Below are positions 51,921 through 59,858 of a DNA stretch of 64,000 nucleotides, piece by piece. The stretch's first letter is position 1, and each line of letters opens with the position of its first letter. The notes below the pieces were generated by a model that saw nothing but the letters and a program-made list of their open reading frames with translations, was not told the DNA's origin and searched no databases. The translations under genes were made by a program, and so were the position numbers. Origin of the DNA: Deltaproteobacteria bacterium (lineage in GTDB: Bacteria; Desulfobacterota; Desulfomonilia; UBA1062); assembly GCA_018433775.1 (NCBI GenBank), contig JAHDQN010000056.1, positions 1 to 64,000 on the forward strand, written 5' to 3'.

Positions 51921-52622
51921 TTACGCCTCAATGATGAATTTAGGACGGAAATCGAGATAATCGGCGGACACGAACTCGAAGCGGATGCCGTCTATGGTCC
52001 GGTTGAAGCCGCCATAGTCGAGGCTGCCCAGATGCATGTGTCCGAACACCCAGACATCGCACCCGTATTCGCGCGCAGCCTCCACCGCACGGCTTTCCCT
52101 GCCGTGGAGGGAGATGGGGGGAAAGTGGGTCATGACGATCCTCCTCTGAAGACCGCCGGGCAGAGAATCGAGGGAGAGCCTGAGCCTCTCAACCTCCCGA
52201 TCCCAGATCTTGCCGTCGTCGGGCGAGGCATTCTCCAGCTGGAGCGAGGGGTCGATCCAGAGCCTGGTGCCGGCGACGCCGGTGCCGCCGAACACCACGG
52301 AGGTGTTCTGCAGGGGGATCACGGAAGGAGGCAGGGCCTTCCTCACCTTGCTCAGGCTCGACCACCAGTAGTCGTGGTTTCCCCTGATGATCACCTTGGT
52401 GCCCGGAAGCTCTTCGAGAAAGGCGAAGTCCGGGGCCGCCTCGGCAAGCCGCATGGCCCAGGAGATGTCTCCCGGGATGAGCACCACGTCGTCCTTCTCC
52501 ACGGTCCCGGTCCAGGCCTCCCTGATCCTCCGGGGGTGATCCGCCCAGGCAGGCCCGAAGATGTCCATGGGCTTGTCCACGGCGAACGACAGGTGCAGGT
52601 CAGCGATGGCAAAGATTCTCAT
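51921..52622 (-). CDS. Calcineurin-like metallophosphoesterase
   Basis: 233 residues with all five phosphoesterase motifs: IADLHLS (residues 6-12), PGDISW (50-55), GNHDYW (about 81-86), THFPP and GHMHLG near the C-terminus. The YkuE/ICC-like group acts on phosphodiesters or monoesters; the substrate is not evident. Its start overlaps the end of ribF by 23 nt, so the two are probably co-translated. Confidence 0.88.
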   Translation of the reverse strand: MRIFAIADLHLSFAVDKPMDIFGPAWADHPRRIREAWTGTVEKDDVVLIPGDISWAMRLAEAAPDFAFLEELPGTKVIIRGNHDYWWSSLSKVRKALPPSVIPLQNTSVVFGGTGVAGTRLWIDPSLQLENASPDDGKIWDREVERLRLSLDSLPGGLQRRIVMTHFPPISLHGRESRAVEAAREYGCDVWVFGHMHLGSLDYGGFNRTIDGIRFEFVSADYLDFRPKFIIEA

Positions 52623-53553
52623 GGTCCTTCCTCTTGGCCAGCATCTCCCGGGCTGTCTTGCAGTCGGCTGCGATCTGCTCGATGAGATACTCCTTGTCGG
52701 CGAACTTGATCTCGCCCCGGATGTACTCCACGAACTCCACGGTGAGCTCGCGGCCGTAGAGGTCGCCCTCGAAATCGAAGATGAAGGCCTCGATCGAGGT
52801 GCCCGTGTCGTCGAAGGTGGGATTGTTCCCGATGTTCACCACCCCTTCCCGCTCCCGGCCGTCCATGCGGATGTACACGGCATAGACCCCGTAGGCGGGA
52901 ATGAGCTCCTTGTCGGGCCTGACATTCGCCGTGGGAAAACCGAGCCCCCTTCCCCGCGCCATGCCGTGCACCACGGGCCCGTGGATGCGGAAGGGAAACT
53001 TCATGAGGCGGGATGCGCCCGCAACGTCGCCCGAGAGGATCATCTTCCGGATGCAGGTGCTGGATACTACGGTCCCTTCGAACGCCACCGGTTCCATGCA
53101 CTCCACGAAAAAGCCCATCTCCTCGCCGGCGCGCCTGAGAAAGGGAATGTTGCCCTCAGCCTTTTTCCCGAACACGAAGTCGTGTCCCACCACCACACCC
53201 TCCGCCCCGATCTTGCCGATGATCACGTCCTTCACGAACGCGAGCGGGTCGGTGTCGGCATACGCACGGGTAAAGGGCACGATGACGAGAAAGTCCATGC
53301 CCAGGCAGCGGACGGCCTCGATCTTTTCCTCCAGGGTGAAGATGAGCTGCGGGGTCACGCCCTTGATCACGGAGGCGGGATGGGGATCGAAGGTGTACAC
53401 CACCGACACCCCGCCCAGCTGAGCCGCGTGGGTCCTCACCCGCTGAAAGATCTTCTGGTGGCCGATATGGCACCCGTCGAAGTTGCCGATCGTCACCACG
53501 GGTCTGGTGAACAGGGAAGAATCTATGTTGCTATGGTTCCTTATCACTTCCAT
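52600..53553 (-). CDS. ribF: Bifunctional riboflavin kinase/FAD synthetase
   Basis: Phosphorylates riboflavin to FMN and adenylylates FMN to FAD. 317 residues. N-terminal FAD-synthetase domain with VTIGNFDGCHIGHQKIF (nucleotidyl-transferase motif, HxGH-like), GHDFVFGKKAEGN and the SSTCIRKMI block; C-terminal riboflavin-kinase domain with VVHGMARGRGLGFPTANV and YAVYIRMDG. The ATG at 53553 is preferred over one at 53571 because the latter falls inside the promoter of the divergent tRNA-Leu. Overlaps the phosphoesterase gene. Confidence 0.95.
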   Translation of the reverse strand: MEVIRNHSNIDSSLFTRPVVTIGNFDGCHIGHQKIFQRVRTHAAQLGGVSVVYTFDPHPASVIKGVTPQLIFTLEEKIEAVRCLGMDFLVIVPFTRAYADTDPLAFVKDVIIGKIGAEGVVVGHDFVFGKKAEGNIPFLRRAGEEMGFFVECMEPVAFEGTVVSSTCIRKMILSGDVAGASRLMKFPFRIHGPVVHGMARGRGLGFPTANVRPDKELIPAYGVYAVYIRMDGREREGVVNIGNNPTFDDTGTSIEAFIFDFEGDLYGRELTVEFVEYIRGEIKFADKEYLIEQIAADCKTAREMLAKRKDHENLCHR

Positions 53554-53564
53554 CAGATACGTCC

Positions 53565-53593
53565 TTGACATTTAAAAAGTGCAAAACTATATA
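53565..53593 (+). promoter_or_regulatory. Promoter of tRNA-Leu
   Basis: TTGACA (53565-53570), a 17-nt spacer and TATATA (53588-53593), ending 33 nt before the tRNA. A consensus match, and it overlaps the first codons of the longest possible ribF frame. Confidence 0.7.
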
Positions 53594-53626
53594 TGGGAAT
53601 CACCTGATTATTTCAAGTACCAGCGT

Positions 53627-53713
53627 GCCGGGATGGCGGAATTGGCAGACGCGCCAGATTCAGGTTCTGGTGGGCGCAGGCTCGTGCAGGTTCAAGTCCT
53701 GTTCCCGGCACCA
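53627..53713 (+). tRNA. tRNA-Leu (CAG)
   Basis: 87 nt with the long variable arm of class II tRNAs. Acceptor GCCGGGA pairs with TCCCGGC; the anticodon stem CCAGA/TCTGG encloses TTCAGGT with anticodon CAG; T arm GCAGGTTCAAGTCCTGT. Discriminator A and CCA are encoded. Confidence 0.97.
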
Positions 53714-53932
53714 CATTCCTCCCCAGTATTCAACACTGTATTTCCTCAGTCACTTGGCATATAATGCATCCAAGCGTGAAATGCCTTTCAATGGGGTGCC
53801 TTCATCGTGCAGACACCCCTTGAACGGCCGTATCCAGGAGGTTTGTCGGCAGCCCCTCTCCCCGTGGCAAAGAGGCGCCGGCCGGAAGGAGCCTCCCTTG
53901 AGCGGCAGACGGTGCTGAAGGAGCATCCATAC

Positions 53933-54571
53933 ATGCTTTCTGACGGAAAGAAAAATGTTTTTGCACGGCTCAACGACGACCAGCGCCAGGCACGCCGGGA
54001 TGCCATCATCGACGCGGCCGAGGCAATATTCGCAGAGAAGCCCTTCAACAAGGTCAACATGCGGGATATCGCCAGACTGGCCGGCATTTCTCCGGCACTC
54101 ATCTACCGCTATTTTCCCAACCAGCAGCATCTGTTCATCGAGGCCTTTCTCCGCGGGGCCAGCGACCTCGTCCCTGCCCTCGACGGCTGCATCGGCACTG
54201 CAGAACCCGGCCTTATCGAAAAGGTGGCCCGGATATTCATCACCTATCTCACCGAGCACGAGCAGTATTTCAAGATGATGACCCACTTCATGCTGGAAGG
54301 CTCGATAAACGAAGACCTCCAGGAAAGGCTCAATGCCATCGAGCGCTCCGTGCTCGACCAGTTCGACCGGATGTTCATGAAAATGGGCGCAAGAAAGGAC
54401 GTGCGAGGACTTTCCCACGCCTTCTTCGCCGCGCTCAATGGCATCCTCATCACCTACCGGCGGCATCCGGGAAGGACTGTGGACGAGGTGCGCGAGCACA
54501 TGGAGCTCGTGGCGCGCGTCATCGCCCGTATTTTCGAAAATGAGGTGCAATCGGAGGCAATGAGGAAATAG
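53933..54571 (+). CDS. TetR-family transcriptional regulator
   Basis: 212 residues. The N-terminal DNA-binding domain is clear: RRDAIIDAAEAIFAEKPFNK, then VNMRDIARLAGISPALIYRYF and PNQQHLFIEAFLRGASD (about 20-72). The C-terminal domain is helical with a likely acyl-CoA or small-molecule pocket. AAGGAG lies 9 nt before the ATG at 53933; the frame extends further upstream without a ribosome site. It is convergent with the acyl-CoA dehydrogenase gene, whose promoter is overlapped by a perfect palindrome, a plausible target. Confidence 0.88.
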   Translation: MLSDGKKNVFARLNDDQRQARRDAIIDAAEAIFAEKPFNKVNMRDIARLAGISPALIYRYFPNQQHLFIEAFLRGASDLVPALDGCIGTAEPGLIEKVARIFITYLTEHEQYFKMMTHFMLEGSINEDLQERLNAIERSVLDQFDRMFMKMGARKDVRGLSHAFFAALNGILITYRRHPGRTVDEVREHMELVARVIARIFENEVQSEAMRK

Positions 54572-54634
54572 AGCATCGCCGCCGCAAGCAGCGGGGTGTT
54601 ATTCGGGGCCTTGCATGTGAAACCGGCCCGCCTC

Positions 54635-56260
54635 TCACATTTTCAGCTCTTTCACGGTTACCTCTCCGGCCCCCTCCACCTCATTGAACGCCAGGTCCTG
54701 GTAGGCATGGAAGAACTCGTGGCAGAACGCATCCCACCGCCTGCAGATGTCCATGGTCTTTTCGTCCATGGCAAACAGGCTCGGGCAGGCGATGAGCTCG
54801 TCCATCCCAGCTCCAAGCCTCTGGATCAACTTCTCATCGGCCCCTGCGAGCACGTGCCGCACGAACTCCGAAGGCCGGTACCAGTCCGACACCCGCTGGA
54901 AGTCGCGGTGCATCTGGGTGAGCAGGACGTTTCTCGGGCCTTCCCAGAGTTCGTTGATGGCCGAGTCCCGGAACAGCCGGGGCAACGCCGAGAAGTCCTC
55001 CATCACGCCGTGGCCGCCGAAGACGGACATGGCCTGCCGGATCACATCGGTGCAGTCCCACGAGGCCGTGATCTTCTGGAGCATGATGAGCTCGCGCACG
55101 TCGAAGCGCTTCTTCTTCGTCTCCTCGGTCTCGTCGGTCGCCAGCCCTCCCTTGAGCCCGCCCGGCAGGTTGAGAAAATCCCGGTAGAGCCTGAAGGCCG
55201 CCGCCACGGTCCGCTTCGAGAACAGCTCCATGGAGCGGAGCTGGCCTTCGAGCATGGGGAAGTTCTCGATCCGCAAGCCGAACGCATCGCGAAACTTTGC
55301 ATAGGCGCGCGCCTCTCTCACCGCCCTGGCCATGAATGCGGCAGCGGAAAGCCCTACCGTGAGCCGGGAATAGGTGAGCACGATGCCCACCACGTTGGCC
55401 ACACCGCGGTTGAGCGGGCCTACCGGAAAGGCGAGAGCGCCATTGAACGTGAGTTCGGCCGTGGTGAGCTCGGAGGTGCCCATCTTCCACTTGATGCGGT
55501 CGATGGTATAGCCGTTGCGGACCTCCTTTTCCTTGTCGCCCTCGAGCCATGACGGAACCACGAAGAGCGCAACGTCTTCGGAGCCCGTGGGCTTGGCCGT
55601 GACCACCGCGTAGTCGGCGTGTGTGGCCGAGCAGAAGAACTTGGTGCCGTAGAGCCGCCACTGCCCGTCTTCCTGCACGGCCTCGAGCACGTTGGAGGGC
55701 ACATCAGAGCCGCCCTGGATCTCGGAGAGATACTGGGCGCCGATGGCAAAATCGCCGTCGATGCCCTCCTTGCAGTGCTTCAGGATGCGCCTGGTCTCGG
55801 GCGTGTCCGCGTACTTCTCCAGCAGGGCCACCAGCCCCTCGGTGCAGGTGATCGGGCACGCGACGCAGGCCTCGCCGTTCTGATAAACCAGGTACATCTT
55901 GGCAAGCCTGAGCCAGGGCGAGGTCTTTTCGGAGAAAAAGGCCTCGGAGAAGATCTCCTTCTCCATGATCCCGGTCTCCAGCGGCCGCACGATCCGGTCG
56001 ATCCGGTGGTTGTGGCCGTCATAGTGCTTGATGTAGGGCCGGTGCTCGGGCCAGGAGATCTTCTCGGCAAAGTCCCGCCACCGGTATGATACATTCCCGG
56101 ACATGCGGTCCAGATCCTTGTGGACCGCCTCCCACTCGTCTCCGCTGAAATGCCGGAGCACCTTCTGGAAAAACGTATCGTCGCGATAATAGTTCACGCT
56201 GCTGCGCCACTCGAGAAACTCATCGAAGCTGTACGGATTGTTTCTGTTCGGCACTGACAT
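54635..56260 (-). CDS. AidB-like acyl-CoA dehydrogenase
   Basis: 541 residues, long for the superfamily as in the AidB/DszC-like branch. FAD and substrate blocks: ACPITCTEG, IGAQYLSEIQGGSD (about 180-193), WRLYGTKFFCSATHADYAVV, IDRIKWKMGTSELTTAELTF, and the C-terminal VFGGHGVMEDFSALPRLFRD with NELWEGPRNVL. An arginine-rich helix follows. It oxidises an acyl-CoA or has a protective role like AidB; the substrate is unknown. GGGAGGGTGAG decides the ATG at 56260. Transcribed from its own promoter with an overlapping operator. Confidence 0.9.
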   Translation of the reverse strand: MSVPNRNNPYSFDEFLEWRSSVNYYRDDTFFQKVLRHFSGDEWEAVHKDLDRMSGNVSYRWRDFAEKISWPEHRPYIKHYDGHNHRIDRIVRPLETGIMEKEIFSEAFFSEKTSPWLRLAKMYLVYQNGEACVACPITCTEGLVALLEKYADTPETRRILKHCKEGIDGDFAIGAQYLSEIQGGSDVPSNVLEAVQEDGQWRLYGTKFFCSATHADYAVVTAKPTGSEDVALFVVPSWLEGDKEKEVRNGYTIDRIKWKMGTSELTTAELTFNGALAFPVGPLNRGVANVVGIVLTYSRLTVGLSAAAFMARAVREARAYAKFRDAFGLRIENFPMLEGQLRSMELFSKRTVAAAFRLYRDFLNLPGGLKGGLATDETEETKKKRFDVRELIMLQKITASWDCTDVIRQAMSVFGGHGVMEDFSALPRLFRDSAINELWEGPRNVLLTQMHRDFQRVSDWYRPSEFVRHVLAGADEKLIQRLGAGMDELIACPSLFAMDEKTMDICRRWDAFCHEFFHAYQDLAFNEVEGAGEVTVKELKM

Positions 56261-56314
56261 GGGCTCACCCTCCCTTTTCGGCCTTAAACGGTATGTCACT
56301 GTTGCATGAATGGG

Positions 56315-56343
56315 ATTATAGAAGATTTCTCCCGGGGTGTAAA
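56315..56343 (-). promoter_or_regulatory. Promoter of the acyl-CoA dehydrogenase gene
   Basis: Minus-strand TTTACA (56343-56338), a 17-nt spacer and a perfect TATAAT (56320-56315). Transcription should start near 56308, giving a leader of about 48 nt. The -35 box lies inside the palindrome 56334-56358. Confidence 0.75.
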
Positions 56344-56358
56344 CACTGTTTACACCCC
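56334..56358. promoter_or_regulatory. Perfect 25-nt palindrome, probable repressor operator
   Basis: Arms GGGGTGTAAACA (56334-56345) and TGTTTACACCCC (56347-56358) are exact complements around one central base. It covers the -35 box of the acyl-CoA dehydrogenase promoter, so a bound dimer would block transcription. The TetR-family protein encoded downstream of that gene is the obvious candidate ligand-controlled repressor, but the link is inference. The remainder of the 303-nt gap up to 56563 shows nothing else. Confidence 0.7.
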
Positions 56359-56563
56359 TGAGATGAAAATAACCGGTAACGTGGAAGGGCGCAAGTCCTG
56401 CCGGCCTTCATCCGGCCTGGGAGAACGGATGAATCTACCCTCGGCCGATCAAATCACCGACATCACAACAAGGGGTCGTGATCCTCGGCGGCAGAGAGAG
56501 GCGGCCTCGTTCCGTCCAGGCCGGACTGATGCGATCCCCGCCCGGGCGCTCCGATCCCCATCC

Positions 56564-57262
56564 CTATCGCGGGAGGGCCGCCTGCTCACTCAACCAGGCC
56601 GTCAGCTCGTCCTCGATCGGAATGATGTAGTGAACGGGATAAAGCGCCTGCAAGGCACTGCTCGAGAGGAACTCTTCGTACCACCGCTTCTGCACGGGGA
56701 TGAGGCGGGTGAGGATGTGCGGTTCGGCCATGCCGAGCCTTTTGGCGAGCTCGACCTGGGTCATGAAGACCGGACTTTCCTTAAGCCCGCTGACCAGGTA
56801 GCCGAACATGCTCGCCTTGACGATCCGGATGACCTTGCCCTCTATCCGGCCTTCCCACTCGGTGGTCACCTGGTCTCCCGATTCCAGGCGGGATTTCAGC
56901 TCGCTGAATCCGCCGCCTGTGATATTCGTGCAGAAGTCCAGGAGCTCGGCCTGGGTAAGGCTGCGGGGAAGCACCCTGACCTGACGGTAGGGCCGCACGA
57001 GGTACATGACCTCGTCGTATCCCTTGACGATCTGAAGCGAACGCCGCTTGCCGATATCGAGGAAATGGCCGTTGACCTTGACACCTCGCATGTCGTCGCG
57101 GGGTGAATCCAGGAATTTGATCAGGGCCTCGGGAGTTCCGGCCACGGTAAAGGTGAGAGGGATCACCCCCATGATCGAGAGCGCCCAGACGATCATGACG
57201 AGAAAGAATCCCGCACCCAGCACCCATATGGTGCGCGCCAGCTTTCTTTTCTGTTCAGCCAT
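56564..57262 (-). CDS. Membrane-anchored hypothetical protein, 232 aa
   Basis: One N-terminal membrane segment (about 11-32, TIWVLGAGFFLVMIVWALSI) followed by about 195 residues outside the membrane. The soluble part has mixed structure with a basic segment around VRPYRQVRVLPRSLTQ and one cysteine; no catalytic motif is obvious. Short conserved-looking strings (TPEALIKFLDSP, VNGHFLDIGKRR) do not match a family I know. Same direction as the following dciA gene but separated by a gap. Confidence 0.7.
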   Translation of the reverse strand: MAEQKRKLARTIWVLGAGFFLVMIVWALSIMGVIPLTFTVAGTPEALIKFLDSPRDDMRGVKVNGHFLDIGKRRSLQIVKGYDEVMYLVRPYRQVRVLPRSLTQAELLDFCTNITGGGFSELKSRLESGDQVTTEWEGRIEGKVIRIVKASMFGYLVSGLKESPVFMTQVELAKRLGMAEPHILTRLIPVQKRWYEEFLSSSALQALYPVHYIIPIEDELTAWLSEQAALPR

Positions 57263-57426
57263 CCTTGCCCCTTTTTGATGCCCTGTTAATCAAACAGGAA
57301 GGTGTTTCCCGCCGGGATCCGCCACCATGGGAACGCATGCGGATAAAACCCCATCCCCGACTCGGATCGGGATTCCTTATATGCGAAACCTCTTCTCTTT
57401 ATACCATATTTCATTTCCGGTGCTAT

Positions 57427-57450
57427 AAATGTGAACCCGTCCCCGATTAA
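57427..57450 (+). repeat. Short 3'-flank repeat, copy A4, touching the dciA stop codon
   Basis: AATGTGAACCCGTCCCCGAT followed by TAA. The last bases form part of the dciA stop codon (TTA on this strand), so the repeat abuts the coding region directly. Same orientation relative to its gene as copies A1 and A3. Confidence 0.75.
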
Positions 57451-57842
57451 GAGTCGATGAGCTGCATCACCACTTTTCTGAGCTTCGGGTCCTTGATCTG
57501 CTTCACGTCTTCCGGATCGATATTCAGCTTTACCACGGGCCGCTTTGCGGGGGTCCGCCTCTGATACGGCCGGCTGTTCAGAGAGAACCTGGCCTCGAGC
57601 TTTTCCACCTTGATCCTGGTGACCTTGTATACCTTCTCGGCCACGGCCGGTCCGAGAATGCCTATCTGCTGCACCCACGCCGGCGAGTCGCAGATGACCG
57701 CCAGGGTCTTGCCCTTGAGATGAACCGGCTCGGTGTGGGCGGCCAGCACGTCTCCCGCGATCTCTGTCCACTGGTCGCGGATCTTGATGATCTTGCCGAA
57801 TCCCCAGCGTTTCCTGTTGAGAATGTCTGAAAGTCTCTGCAT
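57447..57842 (-). CDS. DUF721 (DciA-family) protein
   Basis: 131 residues. The N-terminal LSDILNRKRWGFGKIIKIRDQWTEIAGDVLAAHTEP-type helix-plus-KH-like fold is the DUF721 domain; DSPAWVQQIGILGPAVAEKV is its other kept block. DciA proteins recruit the replicative helicase DnaB in bacteria that lack DnaC or DnaI, so a replication role is possible. The last 40 residues are basic and variable. The ATG at 57842 is chosen over one 36 nt upstream on family length; no ribosome site is evident for either. Confidence 0.8.
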   Translation of the reverse strand: MQRLSDILNRKRWGFGKIIKIRDQWTEIAGDVLAAHTEPVHLKGKTLAVICDSPAWVQQIGILGPAVAEKVYKVTRIKVEKLEARFSLNSRPYQRRTPAKRPVVKLNIDPEDVKQIKDPKLRKVVMQLIDS

Positions 57843-58002
57843 GCGCGTATAATCAACCAATGCGGGCAAAATTGTCAATTCTTTTTCCGTTTCATGTGTT
57901 TTGTCACGATTATTGATTAATATCTCCCGGGTTTGATCATTTTTGCCTGTCCCCTTCCCGCCCGATGCCCGTCAGGCGCGTTACGGGCGCCCCGGCTGTC
58001 CA

Positions 58003-58968
58003 TCAGTGCGCCTGTCGCTCGTCCAGCAGGGCCGCGAGCGCTTTCATATCCTCGGGCATTTCGGAGGTGAATTCCATGCTCTGCCCTGTCTCCGGATGGG
58101 TGATCCCCAGCTTCCAGGCATGGAGCATCTGCCTGCCCAGTTTCCTTACCCGCGACCTGACCACCGGGTCGGTGATGGTGTTGGCCCGCTTCCTGCCGCC
58201 GTACTCGGGGTCGCCCGCCACCGGGTGCCCCATGTCGGCAAGGTGCACCCGGATCTGGTGGGTCCTGCCGGTCTGGAGCGTGAGCTCCAGAAAGGAAAAC
58301 TGCTCCCACTGCCTGATCACCCGCCAGTCGGTGACGGCCTGCCTGCCCTGCGCGACCCTGGAGCTCATCTTTTTCCGGTCTTTCGGGTGCCGGTCCATGA
58401 AGGTCTCGATCCGGCCGCTCTGCTCGTCCATGCGGCCGTAGCAGATCGCCTGATACACACGGGTATGCCGGTGCTCCTTGAAGGCCATAACCAGGGCGTC
58501 ATACGCCCCGGCCGAGCGGGCGGCCACCATGACCCCTGAGGTCAGCCTGTCGAGCCGGTGCACGATCCCGGGCCGCTCCGGGCTCCCCACCCCTGCGATC
58601 TCGGGATACCGGTACAGGAGCGCGTGCACCAGGGTTGCCCTGTGCACTCCCGCCCCGGGATGGACCACCAGCCCTGCGGGCTTGTCCAGCACGACGATGT
58701 CCCGGTCCTCGTAGAGGATGTTCAGGGGGATGCCCACGGCATCCGGACGGGCGTGAGCCTCTTTTTCCCCGGTGATTTCCGCCTCGATCCGCATGCCTGC
58801 TTTCAGCCTGAACGAGGGCTTCCTCGGTCTGCCGTCCACCAGGACCCGCCCTTCTTCGACGGCACGCGCCGCCAAGGTGCGGGTGACACCCAGACCGCGG
58901 GAGAGAAAGACATCGAGCCGGGCCTCATCCTGCCCGCTGTCCACTATGACATCGAGCGTCTTTTCCAC
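58003..58968 (-). CDS. rluD: RluD-family 23S rRNA pseudouridine synthase
   Basis: Isomerises uridines in helix 69 of 23S rRNA if orthologous to RluD. 321 residues. An S4 RNA-binding domain (about 15-65, RLDVFLSRGLGVTRTLAARAVEEGRV) precedes the catalytic domain with GIVHRLDRLTSGVMV, which holds the catalytic aspartate, then GRTHQIRVHLADMGHPVAGDP. The start is GTG at 58968 after AGAGG, overlapping the patatin-like gene by 25 nt; the frame upstream of it is antisense-like. RluC-like specificity cannot be excluded. Confidence 0.92.
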   Translation of the reverse strand: MEKTLDVIVDSGQDEARLDVFLSRGLGVTRTLAARAVEEGRVLVDGRPRKPSFRLKAGMRIEAEITGEKEAHARPDAVGIPLNILYEDRDIVVLDKPAGLVVHPGAGVHRATLVHALLYRYPEIAGVGSPERPGIVHRLDRLTSGVMVAARSAGAYDALVMAFKEHRHTRVYQAICYGRMDEQSGRIETFMDRHPKDRKKMSSRVAQGRQAVTDWRVIRQWEQFSFLELTLQTGRTHQIRVHLADMGHPVAGDPEYGGRKRANTITDPVVRSRVRKLGRQMLHAWKLGITHPETGQSMEFTSEMPEDMKALAALLDERQAH

Positions 58969-59858
58969 AGGAACCTCTTGATCCTCGCCGTGCGCATCGC
59001 CTTCTTCAGGGCGGGCACGGCCCGGGCCGCGGCCTGGTAGCCCGCCGCGATGTACTCCTCGATGTTGCCGAAATCCGACCACGGCGCGTCGCCTACCTCG
59101 GGGGAGATCACGAAGTCGGCCTCGCGGATGCGCAGCGTGTTCATCAGCGCCCGGGCGATGTCGTCCGCTCGAAAGAGCACGTCCATGCTGTTGCTGATCT
59201 GCTCGTCGTACTTGAGGAGTGCGGTCTCGCGCGACACATCGACACCGAGCACGAAGTCCGCGCCGAGGAACCTGGCCGCGGATACCGGGACCCGCTCGGC
59301 CCAGCCGCCGTCCACGTACCTGCTCCGCCCGATCTGGACCGGCGGCAGCATGCCCGGCACCGAGCTCGACGCGCGCACCGCCTGCCGGACGGAGCCCGAG
59401 CGCAGGATCTCAGGATAACCGGATATGATATCCAGGGCCATGCAGGCAAAGGGCAGCCTGAGCCCGGAGAAGTCCTTGTCCGGGACGAGATCGTCCACCC
59501 CGGCGAAAAAGACCCCGGCAGGAATCATGGACTTCATGAACAGGAACCGGTAGAACAGGTATCCCTTGCGTGCCGTGCCGTAGAACCGATCGAAGAGCCC
59601 CTGCTCGTTGTCCGGCGACGAAGCGAGGCGCCGGGCGTTTTTCTGAAAGTCTTCCGAGCCGAGGGCTCCGCAGACGATCTCGCGGGTTTTCCCGATATCC
59701 AGGGTGTCGGCATAGAGGGCGCCCACGATGGCGCCCATGCTCGTGCCCGCAACCATGTCGGGCACGATGCCGGCGTCAAAGAGCGCCTGCAGTGCCCCGA
59801 TGTTGGCGAGCCCGCGCACCCCGCCCCCGCCCAGGGCCACTCCCAGCTTAAGACCCAT
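58944..59858 (-). CDS. Patatin-like phospholipase (RssA type)
   Basis: 304 residues. Serine-aspartate hydrolase of the patatin family: the oxyanion loop GGGGVRGLANIG (10-21), nucleophile GTSMG (Ser40) and the catalytic aspartate in YVDGGWAERVPV. The sequence ASSSVPGMLPPV is also typical. It would hydrolyse acyl esters of phospholipids or lysophospholipids. Its start overlaps the end of selA by 11 nt and its end overlaps rluD, so the three genes are likely translated in series. Confidence 0.9.
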   Translation of the reverse strand: MGLKLGVALGGGGVRGLANIGALQALFDAGIVPDMVAGTSMGAIVGALYADTLDIGKTREIVCGALGSEDFQKNARRLASSPDNEQGLFDRFYGTARKGYLFYRFLFMKSMIPAGVFFAGVDDLVPDKDFSGLRLPFACMALDIISGYPEILRSGSVRQAVRASSSVPGMLPPVQIGRSRYVDGGWAERVPVSAARFLGADFVLGVDVSRETALLKYDEQISNSMDVLFRADDIARALMNTLRIREADFVISPEVGDAPWSDFGNIEEYIAAGYQAAARAVPALKKAMRTARIKRFLWKRRSMS

